Shown: positions 1 through 11,599 of the stretch, piece by piece
Layout of the letters: each line of letters opens with the position of its first letter
Position numbering within the stretch: the stretch's first letter is position 1
Program-made: the position numbers and the translations under genes
Notes under the pieces: generated by a model
Databases searched by the model: none
Seen by the model: the letters and a program-made list of their open reading frames with translations, nothing else
What the model was told of the DNA's origin: nothing
Source of the DNA: an actinobacterium SCGC AAA044-N04
GTDB taxonomy: Bacteria; Actinomycetota; Actinomycetes; Nanopelagicales; Nanopelagicaceae
Direction: 5' to 3'
DNA: 64,000 nt
NCBI GenBank assembly: GCA_000378885.1
Contig: KB900456.1
Location: 239,385 to 303,384, forward strand

Positions 1-2
1 GT

Positions 3-173
3 ATCTCAGGGGCGATTCAGCACCGTGCGGGTATGCAAACGAGTAAGAACATCGTGGTGGTTAATAAAGATCCAGAAGCCCCACTCTTTGAATTAGCAGA
101 TTTTGGTGTTGTGGGAGATCTCTTTGCCGTGCTGCCTCCTGCCACTGAAGGCGTTAAAGCCCACAAAGCCTAA
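3..173 (+). CDS. etfA: electron transfer flavoprotein alpha subunit, C-terminal end (partial)
   Basis: This reading frame is open from the left edge and encodes the last 56 residues of an ETF alpha subunit, the FAD-carrying half of the heterodimer that passes electrons from acyl-CoA and similar dehydrogenases to the respiratory chain. The visible part contains the FAD-binding stretch [11 protein letters not shown] followed by a [19 protein letters not shown]-type segment, which is the usual end of EtfA. The gene begins outside the window. Its TAA stop forms the first three bases of a possible -10 box for the next gene. The family call rests on recognised motifs, not on an alignment. Confidence 0.88.
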   Translation: MSGAIQHRAGMQTSKNIVVVNKDPEAPLFELADFGVVGDLFAVLPPATEGVKAHKA

Positions 174-176
174 GAT
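171..176 (+). promoter_or_regulatory. putative -10 box for a leaderless cysteine desulfurase transcript
   Basis: TAAGAT fits the actinobacterial -10 pattern TANNNT and ends 7 nt before the ATG at 184, so transcription would start at or next to the start codon. The first three bases are the etfA stop codon. No clear -35 is visible and no Shine-Dalgarno precedes the ATG. Confidence 0.4.
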
Positions 177-183
177 TGGACCT

Positions 184-1325
184 ATGTCCTCTATCTACCT
201 AGACCATGCGGCTACAACGCCCATGGTTGAAGAAGCTTTAATTGCGATGACTGCGCAATTAGCACGCTTAGGTAATCCTTCAAGTCTTCACACACATGGA
301 CGTGCAACGAGAAAAACTTTAGAAGATGCTCGTGAAGTCATTGCTAAAGAAGTTGGGTGTTTGCCTAGCGAAGTTATTTTCACAGCTTCGGGAACTGAAG
401 CAAATAACACTGCACTTAAAGGTTTGTATTGGCAGGGCCGCGATAAAGGCAAGCACGTTGTGGTTATCAGTTCTATCGAACACCATGCAATCGTGGATCC
501 AGCACATTGGCTAGAAGTGCATGAAGGTGCCGAAATAATTCAAATACCAGTAAATGCAGATGGTGTCATAGATCTTAAATTCCTGACTGATTTAGTTGCT
601 ACACGCGGAAATGAAATTGCCGTTATTAGTGTGATGCATGCAAACAATGAAACTGGAGTCATTCAACCGATTCGCACAGTTGTTGATATTGCTGGAGAGA
701 TTCCAGTTCACACCGATGCCGCGCAGAGCTTTAAGAAAGTACCTCTTTCATTTGCAGAGCTTGGTGTTTATGCAATGTCATTGAGCGCTCATAAAACGGG
801 TGGCCCTCTTGGAATTGGAGCGCTCATTTTGCGCCGAGCAGTTGAAATTCCAGCCTTACTCCATGGCGGGGGACAAGAGCGAGAAATAAGAAGTGGAACT
901 TTAAATGCACCAGCAATTGTTGCTTTTGCTGCAGCTGCTAAAAGTAAGTATTACGATTCTGCGAAAGTAAGTGCGTTGAGAGATTCTTTCATTGCAGGTA
1001 TTACCTCTGCTCTGCCTGAAGTTATTGTCAACGGATTAAAAGCTGATCGCTTACCTGGAATCGTCAATATTACTTTTCCTGGAACACAAAGTGACACGTT
1101 GCTACTGCTCATGGATGCACAAAACATCTCCTGTTCAACAGGATCAGCATGTAGCGCCGGAGTTCATGAAGCGAGCCATGTGCTGCTTGCTATGGGACAT
1201 AATGAAGTGAGCGCACAGTCTTCATTGCGCTTTTCATTCGGAGCAACAAGCACAAGCGCAGACGTGGATTTCGCAGTGTCAGTGCTGCCTGATGTAATTA
1301 CTCGTGGAAGGGCGGCAAATCTTTC

Positions 1326-1329
<4 letters not shown>
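184..1329 (+). CDS. cysteine desulfurase (NifS/IscS family)
   Basis: This 381-residue PLP enzyme takes sulfur from cysteine, giving alanine and a protein persulfide used for tRNA thiolation or Fe-S assembly. It opens with the family start YLDHAATTP, has the PLP-lysine motif SAHKTGG (Lys204) and the active-site loop SGSACSAG (Cys323). A longer frame reaches back to 103, but that would overlap etfA, and the conserved N-terminus begins at the ATG at 184. It overlaps mnmA by 4 nt (ATGA), which suggests that its main client is MnmA. No isc or suf scaffold genes are in the window, so a wider Fe-S role cannot be judged. Confidence 0.93.
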
Positions 1330-4423
<3,094 letters not shown>

Positions 4424-4429
4424 TAGGAT
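4424..4429 (+). promoter_or_regulatory. putative -10 box for the small membrane protein gene
   Basis: TAGGAT directly follows the ligA stop codon and ends 7 nt before the ATG at 4437. This is the leaderless geometry seen repeatedly in this window. No good -35 was found. Confidence 0.35.
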
Positions 4430-4436
4430 TTAAACC

Positions 4437-4559
4437 ATGATGAACCTAGCTGCTGAGACTACGCGTGAACTTCCAATGCCTGCTTATGCATACGGCATTA
4501 TTGGTTTCGCTGTTCTATCACTTCTTCTTTATTTAACTCTTCGCCTAGACCGGGACTAA
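4437..4559 (+). CDS. small single-span membrane protein (40 aa) upstream of nadD
   Basis: A 40-residue open frame fills the gap between ligA and nadD. It has an N-terminal segment with AAETTRELPMPAY, one hydrophobic helix (GIIGFAVLSLLLYL, about residues 20-33) and a charged tail RLDRD. From memory, actinobacteria often encode a similar peptide (AAE..., ELPMPAY, one helix) just before nadD, which supports a real conserved gene. The function is unknown. It starts 13 nt after the ligA stop with no clear ribosome binding site, and its stop is 1 nt before the nadD start. A second ATG directly follows the first. Confidence 0.7.
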   Translation: MMNLAAETTRELPMPAYAYGIIGFAVLSLLLYLTLRLDRD

Positions 4560-4560
4560 T

Positions 4561-5112
4561 TTGTCCCGCGTTGGAATTTACGGCGGAACATTTGACCCCA
4601 TTCATCGTGGTCATCTGCACGTAATTACCCAATTATTTAAAAGAGATCTCATCGATCAATTACTTCTCATTCCAGCTGGTCAACCTCTGCTTCGCAATTC
4701 GGAGCCGAGCGCTACTCCAGATCAGCGCCGCAAGATGTGTGAGTTAGCGCTTTCAACTTTGCCAGAGGAAATAAAAAGCAAGGTGCAAGTCAATCCCATT
4801 GAAATCTTGCGCCAAAGTCCAAGCTATGCAATAGATACCGTTGAAGCGGTAAGTCAGGTATATCCAAATGATCAGATTCATTTAATCGTTGGAGCAGATG
4901 CATTTGCAAAGATGAATCAATGGCATAGGGCTCAAGATTTAGAAAAAATGGTCACAGTGATCTGTATTAATCGCCCCGGATATCCCGCAAATGGAATTGA
5001 TATCGAGGCTCTAGATGCTGATGCAACCTCAATTCGCCAGGGATTGAGCGCTGATGTACCGGAAATTGTGGCGGGATTTATAAGAGAGAATGGGCTCTAT
5101 GACAATCAGTAG
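4561..5112 (+). CDS. nadD: nicotinate-nucleotide adenylyltransferase NadD
   Basis: NadD adenylylates nicotinate mononucleotide to deamido-NAD in NAD synthesis. The 183-residue protein has the nucleotidyltransferase signature GGTFDPIHRGH at residues 8-18 and the ISSTxIR-like element TSIRQGLS near the end. The start is TTG at 4561, since no ATG or GTG lies before the GGTFDP motif. A weak GGGA sits 5 nt upstream. Its 3' end overlaps rsfS. The nadD-rsfS-histidine phosphatase order is the usual actinobacterial one. Confidence 0.94.
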   Translation: MSRVGIYGGTFDPIHRGHLHVITQLFKRDLIDQLLLIPAGQPLLRNSEPSATPDQRRKMCELALSTLPEEIKSKVQVNPIEILRQSPSYAIDTVEAVSQVYPNDQIHLIVGADAFAKMNQWHRAQDLEKMVTVICINRPGYPANGIDIEALDADATSIRQGLSADVPEIVAGFIRENGLYDNQ

Positions 5113-5476
5113 CAAAACCCGCGAAATAACTCAAGTAGCTGCCCACGCCATAATTGAAAAGATTGGTACGGATCTAATCGCTATTGATTTATCAGACCAA
5201 CTTGTTCTTAGTGAAGTCTTTTTGATTGCAACAGGACAAAACTCTGCACAAGTAGATTCAATAGCTGATGAAGTTGAACGTAAACTGCAAGCTATTGGGG
5301 AAAAGCCAGCACGCCGTGAAAAAGGTGCTGAATGGATTCTGCTTGATTACTCAGATTTAGTTGTGCATATTCAAAGCGTTGAACTTCGTAAGTACTACAT
5401 GCTTGATCGCCTTTGGAATGATTGCCCAACGATTGAACTAGATGCTGTGAAGGAAGCTGCCATAAATGGTCGGTAA
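5099..5476 (+). CDS. rsfS: ribosomal silencing factor RsfS
   Basis: RsfS binds ribosomal protein L14 and blocks subunit joining when nutrients are short. The 125-residue protein has the DUF143 fold, with EVFLIATGQNSAQVDSIADEV in the middle and the WILLDYSDLVVHI segment that contacts L14. I place the start at ATG 5099, because GAGAG at about 5084-5088 lies some 10 nt upstream. The ATG at 5090 would be too close to it and adds only three residues. It overlaps nadD by 14 nt and the next gene by 11 nt, so these genes are translationally linked. Confidence 0.92.
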   Translation: MTISSKTREITQVAAHAIIEKIGTDLIAIDLSDQLVLSEVFLIATGQNSAQVDSIADEVERKLQAIGEKPARREKGAEWILLDYSDLVVHIQSVELRKYYMLDRLWNDCPTIELDAVKEAAINGR

Positions 5477-6116
5477 TCGAATTGTCATTTGGCGTCATGG
5501 ACAAACAGACTGGAATAAAATTAACAGATTTCAAGGCCATTCTGATATTCCGCTCAATGAAGTTGGAAAAGTACAAGTAACTCGAGCAGCACAAGTTTTA
5601 GCAGGTATGAATCCAACTCAGATTATTTCAAGTGATTTAGGTCGCGCAGTTGAAACAGCACAAGCTCTAGCAGATCTAACTGGATTAAGTATCAGCTCAC
5701 ATGAATCATTGCGTGAAACTAATGGTGGTTTATGGGAAGGCAAAACTGGTTCACAAAATCGTGCAGAAGATTTTCATAACTTCATCCGTTGGATTGATGG
5801 CGAAGACAATCCTGCTGGCACAACAGGGGAGCGACGTAGTGAAGTTGCATCCCGCGCAGTTGGTGAAATTATGAAAGCGTTAGAAGGAAAAACTGAGCAA
5901 CTTCTCGTTGTTGCAACCCATGGTGGAACAGCTAGATGCGTCCTTGGCGAATTGCTGCAACTTCCACTTTCTCATTGGGGAGTTTTAGGCGGGCTTTCAA
6001 ATGCATCGTGGTCTGTCCTTCAAAGAAATCCCCGTCAGTGGAATTTAGTTGAACATAACGCTGGATCTATTCCAGAACCTGTCTATGGCGAAGAAAGTGG
6101 CGCAACTTTCGTTTAA
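5466..6116 (+). CDS. histidine phosphatase family protein
   Basis: This 216-residue protein belongs to the phosphoglycerate-mutase-like histidine phosphatases. It has RHGQTDWN at the N-terminus, with the phosphorylated His, and the second catalytic His in ATHGGTAR (about residue 160). Its position after rsfS matches mycobacterial GpgP (glucosyl-3-phosphoglycerate phosphatase), from memory of that locus. Substrates in this superfamily vary widely, so a specific function is not assigned. It overlaps rsfS by 11 nt and ends 44 nt before tRNA-Ala. A short hairpin (6122-6126 with 6133-6137) follows it but has no T-run. Confidence 0.88.
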   Translation: MVGNRIVIWRHGQTDWNKINRFQGHSDIPLNEVGKVQVTRAAQVLAGMNPTQIISSDLGRAVETAQALADLTGLSISSHESLRETNGGLWEGKTGSQNRAEDFHNFIRWIDGEDNPAGTTGERRSEVASRAVGEIMKALEGKTEQLLVVATHGGTARCVLGELLQLPLSHWGVLGGLSNASWSVLQRNPRQWNLVEHNAGSIPEPVYGEESGATFV

Positions 6117-6160
6117 ATCCACCGCACATGTATGCGGTAAGGTCTGCACTTGAAGTAAAT

Positions 6161-6233
6161 GGGGCTATAGCGCAGCTGGTAGCGCACCTGCATGGCATGC
6201 AGGGGGTCAGGGGTTCAAATCCCCTTAGCTCCA
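6161..6233 (+). tRNA. tRNA-Ala (anticodon GGC)
   Basis: The 73-nt cloverleaf has an acceptor stem 6161-6167/6226-6232 with one G-T pair, a D stem GCGC/GCGC, an anticodon stem CCTGC/GCAGG with loop ATGGCAT giving anticodon GGC, and a T arm AGGGG-TTCAAAT-CCCCT. The discriminator is A6233. CCA is not encoded. The third base of the acceptor pairs by wobble, with the normal tRNA-Ala G-U identity pair position nearby. The leuS start codon comes only 3 nt after the mature 3' end, so the two are probably co-transcribed. TAAGGT at 6138-6143 could be the -10 box. Confidence 0.97.
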
Positions 6234-6236
6234 CGT

Positions 6237-8720
6237 ATGAATAACAACGTGAATGACGAGCGCGAGCACGCGGCATACGACTTTGCCTACGTGCAGGAAA
6301 AATGGCTGCCCATTTGGGATCAAGTACAGCCATTTAAATCTGGTCGCCCTGATGACAAACGTGAAAAGAAATATGTCTTGGATATGTTTCCTTATCCATC
6401 CGGTGATCTTCATATGGGCCATGCCGAGGCTTATGCATTAGGTGATGTGATTGCCCGCTACTGGGTGCAAAAGGGTTTCAACGTTATGCACCCAATTGCC
6501 TGGGATGCTTTTGGATTGCCTGCTGAAAATGCTGCAATCAAACGTAATTCAGATCCACGCATTTGGACATATGAAAATATCGCAGTTCAAAAAGCATCGA
6601 TGCGCCGGTTTGCATGTTCATTTGATTGGGATCGCGTCTTTAATACTTGTGATCCTGAATACTATAAATGGAATCAATGGATATTTATAAAGCTGCACGA
6701 ACGTGGTTTGGCTTACCGTAAAGACTCAGCAGTGAACTGGTGTCCTGGTTGCCAAACAGTATTAGCTAATGAACAAGTTGTAGCGGGCCTTTGTGAGCGA
6801 TGTGATTCAGCTGTTACAAAGAAGAAGTTAAACCAGTGGTATTTCAAGATCACTGACTACGCCGATCGCTTACTTGATGACATGGCACAACTTGAAGGTA
6901 AATGGCCAGAAAAAGTCTTGATGATGCAGCGCAACTGGATTGGCCGCTCAACTGGCGCCAATGTTTCATTTGTGATTGAAGGACGCACTGAACCTGTAAC
7001 TATCTACACAACACGTCCAGATACTTTATATGGCGCAACTTTTATGGTGGTGGCCGCAGATAGTGAATTAGCAGCAGAGTTAGTGGTTGGCACAGGAGTT
7101 GAAACAGAATTCAACGCCTATCTTGAAAAGATTAAGGCCGACAGTGATATTGATCGCCTGGCAACAGATCGCCCTAAGAGCGGTGTCTTTCTTAATCGTT
7201 ATGCAATCAATCCAGTAAATGGTGCAAAGTTGCCCATCTGGGCTAGTGATTATGTTCTAGCTGATTACGGCACAGGTGCCATCATGGCCGTTCCAGCTCA
7301 TGATCAGCGCGATTTAGATTTTGCTAAAGCTTTCAATTTGCCTGTCGTTGTAGTTGTTGAAACTGGCGAAGAAGATCCCAACGAAAGCGGAGTTGCAACA
7401 ACTGGAGATGGAAAATTAGTTAACTCCGGCGCACTTAATGGTCTTAACAAAGCCGAAGCAATCGCTGCTATTAACACTCAACTTGAAAAAGATGGTCTTG
7501 GAAAATCTGCCCGTAACTACCGTTTGCGCGATTGGTTAGTCTCTCGTCAGCGTTATTGGGGAACACCAATTCCAATTATTCATTGCCCATCCTGTGGTGA
7601 AGTTCCAGTTCCAGCTGAGCAACTTCCACTTACTTTGCCCGATGCAACTGGATTAGATTTAAAGCCAAAGGGGACATCACCCCTAGGTGCTGCAACTGAT
7701 TGGGTAAATGTTGCATGCCCTAAGTGCGGGGCAGCCTCTAAGCGTGATACCGACACAATGGATACTTTTGTGGATTCTTCTTGGTATTACTTACGTTATC
7801 CATCATCTACTGTGCATGACCAACCATTTTTAAAGAAAGACATTGAAACCTGGTTGCCAGTTGATCAATATGTTGGTGGCGTAACACATGCGATTTTACA
7901 TCTTCTCTATAGTCGTTTCTTTACTAAGGTATTAAATGACATGGGCATGGTTAATTTCAATGAACCATTTACTCGTTTACTCAACCAAGGCATGGTTGTT
8001 ATGGATGGCTCTGCGATGTCAAAGAGTCGTGGCAACCTTGTTGCACTCTCGGATGAACTTGAAAAACACGGCGTTGATGCCATTCGTTTGTCTATGGTTT
8101 TTGCAGGCCCACCAGAAGATGATGTTGATTGGTCTGATGTTTCACCGTCAGGTTCAGTTAAATTCTTAACCCGTGCATGGCGCTTATCTGGAGATGTCAC
8201 TAGTGCTCCAGGAGTAGATTTTTCTAAAGGAGAAATCTCACTGCGCAAAGCAACGCACAAAGCTTTAAATGATGCAGGTTTTGCAGTTGAATCATTCCGA
8301 TTCAACGTTGCAGTTGCCCGTGTCATGGAGTTAGTAAATGCAACGCGTAAAGCTATTGACTCTGGCTGTGGAGCAGCTGATCCTGCAGTGCGCGAAGCAG
8401 TTGAAGCAATCGCAATCATGCTCTCACTTGTTGCACCTTTTACTGCAGAAGAAATGTGGGAGCGCTTAGGACATAAGCCAGCTGTGGCACTTGCTGGCTG
8501 GCCAGCGGTAGATCCAAAACTTCTTGTGGCAGATTCTGTGGAAGCTGTTATTCAAATTAATGGCAAAATTAAAGGTCGAATTGATGTATCACCAACGATT
8601 ACTGATGCAGAACTTGAGGCCTTAGCCCTTGCGCATCCAACTATTGTTGCTGAACTAGGCACAAACGCACCGAAAAAGGTCATTGCGCGCGCGCCAAAAC
8701 TAGTTAATATCGTCGCTTAA
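6237..8720 (+). CDS. leuS: leucyl-tRNA synthetase
   Basis: LeuS charges tRNA-Leu. This 827-residue class I synthetase has the HIGH-type motif HMGH (residues 59-62), a zinc-like CPGC...CERC module, the CP1 editing domain with the threonine-rich TTRPDTLYG motif, the catalytic KMSKS equivalent AMSKSRGN and the anticodon-binding and C-terminal domains. The first possible start outside the tRNA is ATG 6237. A GTG at 6249 is the alternative. No Shine-Dalgarno is possible without using tRNA sequence, so translation is probably from a leaderless or 3-nt-leader mRNA released by tRNA 3' processing. Confidence 0.96.
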   Translation: MNNNVNDEREHAAYDFAYVQEKWLPIWDQVQPFKSGRPDDKREKKYVLDMFPYPSGDLHMGHAEAYALGDVIARYWVQKGFNVMHPIAWDAFGLPAENAAIKRNSDPRIWTYENIAVQKASMRRFACSFDWDRVFNTCDPEYYKWNQWIFIKLHERGLAYRKDSAVNWCPGCQTVLANEQVVAGLCERCDSAVTKKKLNQWYFKITDYADRLLDDMAQLEGKWPEKVLMMQRNWIGRSTGANVSFVIEGRTEPVTIYTTRPDTLYGATFMVVAADSELAAELVVGTGVETEFNAYLEKIKADSDIDRLATDRPKSGVFLNRYAINPVNGAKLPIWASDYVLADYGTGAIMAVPAHDQRDLDFAKAFNLPVVVVVETGEEDPNESGVATTGDGKLVNSGALNGLNKAEAIAAINTQLEKDGLGKSARNYRLRDWLVSRQRYWGTPIPIIHCPSCGEVPVPAEQLPLTLPDATGLDLKPKGTSPLGAATDWVNVACPKCGAASKRDTDTMDTFVDSSWYYLRYPSSTVHDQPFLKKDIETWLPVDQYVGGVTHAILHLLYSRFFTKVLNDMGMVNFNEPFTRLLNQGMVVMDGSAMSKSRGNLVALSDELEKHGVDAIRLSMVFAGPPEDDVDWSDVSPSGSVKFLTRAWRLSGDVTSAPGVDFSKGEISLRKATHKALNDAGFAVESFRFNVAVARVMELVNATRKAIDSGCGAADPAVREAVEAIAIMLSLVAPFTAEEMWERLGHKPAVALAGWPAVDPKLLVADSVEAVIQINGKIKGRIDVSPTITDAELEALALAHPTIVAELGTNAPKKVIARAPKLVNIVA

Positions 8721-8760
8721 TACTCGCGCAAGTAGTTCCACAATGTGAAAGGCCATGTCA

Positions 8761-9645
8761 ATGAAGACAATTCTGGACGCAATTGGTAATACGCCTTTAA
8801 TAAATATTGAAGGAATTTGGATCAAGATGGAATACATGAATCCATCTGGTTCTATTAAAGCGCGAATTGCTAAATACATGATTGAACGTGCAGAGGCCGA
8901 AGGTTTGCTCAAGCCTGGTGACACAATAGTTGAAGCTAGTAGTGGTAATACTGGAAATGCAATGAGTATGGTTGCAGCGGTTAAGGGTTACAAGATGTTG
9001 GTAATCATGCCCGATGGAATGAGTCCAGAGCGCACGGCAATCTCTGAAGCTTTTGGTGCAGAAGTTCACACTATGGGCGATTTCCATGTCAATGATGCGC
9101 TAGAAGAAGCACGCCGCCGCGGGGCAATGCCAGGATTTTTTGCGCCACAACAATTTGATAATGACTGGAATGTGGATGAGAACCGTGAATGGTTAGGCCA
9201 AGAGATATTGCAGCAAATGCCAGTTCTGCCAGATCTAGTCATTGGTGGAGTTGGAACTGGTGGAACAATTATTGGAGTGGGGCAAGCGCTCAAGGCGGCA
9301 AACCCAAATTGCAAAGTAATTGCCTTGGAACCCTCTGAATCGTGCACGATTTTGTGTGGAGAAGTGTCAAAGCATTTAATTGAAGGAATCGCCGACGGAT
9401 TTATTCCAGGCATAGTTTCTCGCCACCATTATGAACTTGATGGGGTAATCGATGTTGGCTCCGAGGAATCAATTGAAGAGATGCGACGCATAGCGCGCGT
9501 GCACGGCATTTTCGTGGGACCTTCATCTGGAGCCCACCTCATCGCTGCCAAGAGATTAAAGGAACAATACGGTGTTGAAAATGTCGTTACTTTCTTCTGC
9601 GATGAGGGTGAGAAATACATCAATGACTATTGGATTAAGAAGTAA
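8761..9645 (+). CDS. PLP-dependent cysteine synthase family protein
   Basis: This 294-residue fold-type II PLP enzyme resembles O-acetylserine sulfhydrylase (CysK/CysM) and cystathionine beta-synthase cores. It has IGNTPL near the start, the PLP-lysine motif NPSGSIKAR, the substrate loop SSGNTGNA, the phosphate loop GTGGTI and the GPSSGA segment. The usual motif is SxKDR; here the Asp is Ala, and GI in the substrate loop is replaced by GN. It likely makes cysteine from O-acetylserine or O-phosphoserine, but the exact donor is uncertain. I use ATG 8761 because AAAGG (8748-8752) is 8 nt upstream; ATG 8755 would be only 2 nt away. Confidence 0.85.
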   Translation: MKTILDAIGNTPLINIEGIWIKMEYMNPSGSIKARIAKYMIERAEAEGLLKPGDTIVEASSGNTGNAMSMVAAVKGYKMLVIMPDGMSPERTAISEAFGAEVHTMGDFHVNDALEEARRRGAMPGFFAPQQFDNDWNVDENREWLGQEILQQMPVLPDLVIGGVGTGGTIIGVGQALKAANPNCKVIALEPSESCTILCGEVSKHLIEGIADGFIPGIVSRHHYELDGVIDVGSEESIEEMRRIARVHGIFVGPSSGAHLIAAKRLKEQYGVENVVTFFCDEGEKYINDYWIKK

Positions 9646-9705
9646 ATATCCACACCCTCTAGCCTGAGCTAAGTCTGATATGTCATTGCCCTGAACTATT
9701 GGGGC

Positions 9706-9983
9706 ATGGAATATTTCTCACAAGTCTTTGAAAAGTTAGCCACCTGGTGGTTTGATCTTAATTTCACACCCATTCAAAAACGTGCGCTGCTTGCTATGTC
9801 GGCAATCGTCGTCGTTGTATCCATATTCATCGTACTCAGAGGCAATACTGAGGAAGTAACTGCACCTGCAGTAATCGTGGAACAAGTACAAGCTCCTCAG
9901 ATATTTGTAGACGTCACCGGAGCAGTCAACACTCCAGGTGTTTACACACTTACTGCAAGCTCACGCGTTATTGATGCCATCAC
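9706..9983 (+). pseudogene. comEA: comEA 5' remnant (DNA-uptake protein ComEA, truncated by deletion)
   Basis: The frame starts at ATG 9706 and encodes an N-terminal cytoplasmic part, a membrane helix (LLAMSAIVVVVSIFIVL) and the start of a SLBB domain, IFVDVTGAVNTPGVYTL, ending at VIDAI. At this point ComEA normally continues with an Ala/Gly-rich turn and two helix-hairpin-helix DNA-binding motifs. Instead, ComEC sequence follows in another frame, and the comEA frame stops at 10005. All DNA-binding motifs are therefore missing. A membrane-anchored fragment could still be made, but DNA uptake through it is very unlikely. Confidence 0.88.
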
Positions 9984-10223
9984 GGTTCCAGATACCAGGA
10001 TCTAGCTTTCATGGCCGCATTACATCCACGTATTTCAGTTATCTCGGTTGGGGTAGGCAATACTTATGGGCACCCAGCGGTGCAAACCCTGGAGGCGCTG
10101 ACTAGACTCGGCTCAGAGGTTGTACGAACAGATATAGATGGTGCGATAGCAGTGCAAGTGCGAAAACATCAATTTACTATACGTAAAGCCAAGGGACGAT
10201 TTAATCTCATTAGATGGGGGTAG
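9975..10223 (+). pseudogene. comEC: comEC 3' remnant (C-terminal metallo-beta-lactamase end of the DNA-uptake channel)
   Basis: From 9978 one frame reads HHGSRYQDLAF, then MAALHPRISVISVGVGNTYGH and an ending typical of the ComEC hydrolase domain. The whole membrane channel and most of the beta-lactamase domain are absent. A stop at 9972-9974 closes this frame upstream, within comEA sequence. The only ATG is at 10011, giving a 70-residue fragment. The fragment ends 7 nt before holA, which is the standard comEC-holA order in actinobacteria, so the remnant marks the ancestral site. Confidence 0.9.
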
Positions 10224-10230
10224 ATGCACA

Positions 10231-11172
10231 ATGAATTCTTTCTACCTCATCCTGGGATCAGAAGCGGCACTGGCAGACAGAGCGCTTACTAAGCTCACTG
10301 CTCAACTAAAAGATCAGAAATGTGAAATTACCACTCTCTTTGCAACAGATGTAATTGTTGGTGATATCGCTGATGCACTTGCCCCATCACTTTTTTCAGA
10401 GCGACGTGGATTAATCATCCGCGACTTACAAGATTTGCCTGAAGATTCCAAAGATGAAATGACAAGGTATTTAGATTCTCCCGACCCAACAACAACTGTA
10501 GTTTTTGTTCATAAAGGTGGCGTTAAGGGCAAAGCGCTATTAGATGCGATTAAGAAGTTAAAGCCAGAAATTATTGCGTGCGAGCCAATTAAGAAAGAAG
10601 CCGAGAAGGAAGAGTTTGTTCGCAATTTATTTCTTGATCTACAGCGTAAAGCAACCCCAGGGGCAATCACTGCATTAGTTGGAGCTCTTGGAAATGACTT
10701 GCGTGAACTTCAATCAGCAGTGGGGCAGATTACAGCAGATGCACCCTCTGGAACTATCGATGAAGTGATGATTGATAAATTCCATCAAGGCAGAGTAGAA
10801 ACAACAGGATTTGATGTGGCCGATGCAACCTTGGATGGTAATTTGCCAGCAGCACTTATTGCTCTTAGAAGCGCACTAGAAACTGGTACTGACCCAGTAA
10901 TGATTACAAGTGCAATTGCTTCATCCCTTCGCTCACTTGCCAAAGTTTCAGGTGCAAACCGTGGTGTGAAATCTTTTGAACTTGCTGGCCAATTAGGAAT
11001 GGCTCCATGGCAAATAGATAAGGCCCGCAGACAGTTAAATCGTTGGACACCTGCTCAAATAGCTGATGCCGTTGGGGCCATTGCCCTGGCCGATGCCCAA
11101 GTTAAAGGGGCAGCCAGTGATCCGATTTACGCCCTAGAAAAGGCATTGACCCGTATCGCCCAAAAGGGCTAG
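10231..11172 (+). CDS. holA: DNA polymerase III delta subunit HolA
   Basis: HolA is the clamp-loader subunit that opens the sliding clamp. The 313-residue protein has the family features NSFYLILGSEAALADRA at the start, a middle AAA+-like region and the C-terminal helical collar (DPVMITSAIASSLRSLAKV). The start ATG follows the comEC remnant by 7 nt with a G-rich stretch about 10 nt upstream. In many actinobacteria rpsT lies convergent just after holA. Here rplU follows instead, so rpsT must be elsewhere if it is present. Confidence 0.9.
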   Translation: MNSFYLILGSEAALADRALTKLTAQLKDQKCEITTLFATDVIVGDIADALAPSLFSERRGLIIRDLQDLPEDSKDEMTRYLDSPDPTTTVVFVHKGGVKGKALLDAIKKLKPEIIACEPIKKEAEKEEFVRNLFLDLQRKATPGAITALVGALGNDLRELQSAVGQITADAPSGTIDEVMIDKFHQGRVETTGFDVADATLDGNLPAALIALRSALETGTDPVMITSAIASSLRSLAKVSGANRGVKSFELAGQLGMAPWQIDKARRQLNRWTPAQIADAVGAIALADAQVKGAASDPIYALEKALTRIAQKG

Positions 11173-11182
11173 AAATCGCAAT

Positions 11183-11211
11183 TTGACCCTGGCCTAGAGG
11201 TTCCGTACCCT
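11183..11211 (+). promoter_or_regulatory. promoter of rplU-rpmA
   Basis: TTGACC (11183-11188) and TACCCT (11206-11211) are separated by 17 nt, a good match to the housekeeping sigma consensus. Transcription would start near 11218, just before the leader hairpin. Confidence 0.7.
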
Positions 11212-11219
11212 TAGCGTCT

Positions 11220-11251
11220 GCCCGAAGGAACCTTTGGTTCTTGCCATGGGC
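11220..11251 (+). promoter_or_regulatory. rplU leader hairpin
   Basis: AAGGAACC (11225-11232) can pair with GGTTCTT (11236-11242) around a TTT loop. Outside it, GCCC (11220-11223) can pair with GGGC (11248-11251). The element starts at about the predicted transcription start and ends 12 nt before the rplU Shine-Dalgarno. Autoregulation by L21 is plausible by analogy with other ribosomal leaders, but it is not shown here. Confidence 0.45.
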
Positions 11252-11273
11252 TAAAAATGAACTGGAGTTACAC

Positions 11274-11588
11274 GTGTACGCAATCGTTAAAGCTGGCGGC
11301 CATCAGGAGAAAGTGGCAGTTGGAGACACAGTCACTGTCGATCGTATCGACGCTGCTGTTGGCGCAACTGTTTCATTTCCTGCAGTGCTCCTAGTAGATG
11401 GTGCATCTGTTACTTCAGATCCAAAGCTTCTCTCTGGCGTTAAGGTCACAGGCGAAGTTCTTGAAGAGACTAAGGGTCCAAAGATCGATATTTTGCGTTA
11501 CAAGAACAAGACAGGTCACCGTCGTCGTCAGGGATTTCGCGCTAAGCAGACTCTCGTAAAAATTACCGCCATCAACGGCGCGAAGTAA
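11274..11588 (+). CDS. rplU: 50S ribosomal protein L21
   Basis: This 104-residue protein has the standard bL21 start [20 protein letters not shown] and the C-terminal [21 protein letters not shown] segment that binds 23S rRNA. The start is GTG 11274, with GGAG at 11264-11267 six nt upstream. An in-frame ATG at 11241 lies inside the leader hairpin and would add 11 residues not found in L21. It is followed 11 nt later by rpmA, the usual pair. Confidence 0.96.
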   Translation: MYAIVKAGGHQEKVAVGDTVTVDRIDAAVGATVSFPAVLLVDGASVTSDPKLLSGVKVTGEVLEETKGPKIDILRYKNKTGHRRRQGFRAKQTLVKITAINGAK

Positions 11589-11599
11589 GGGATAAATAA

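Noticed and set aside
6192-6236. Upstream extension of leuS through the tRNA gene
   Set aside because: The frame is open, but these bases form the tRNA-Ala, and the first codon outside it is ATG 6237.
11241-11273. Upstream ATG for rplU
   Set aside because: It lies in the leader hairpin, before the Shine-Dalgarno site, and adds residues not found in L21.
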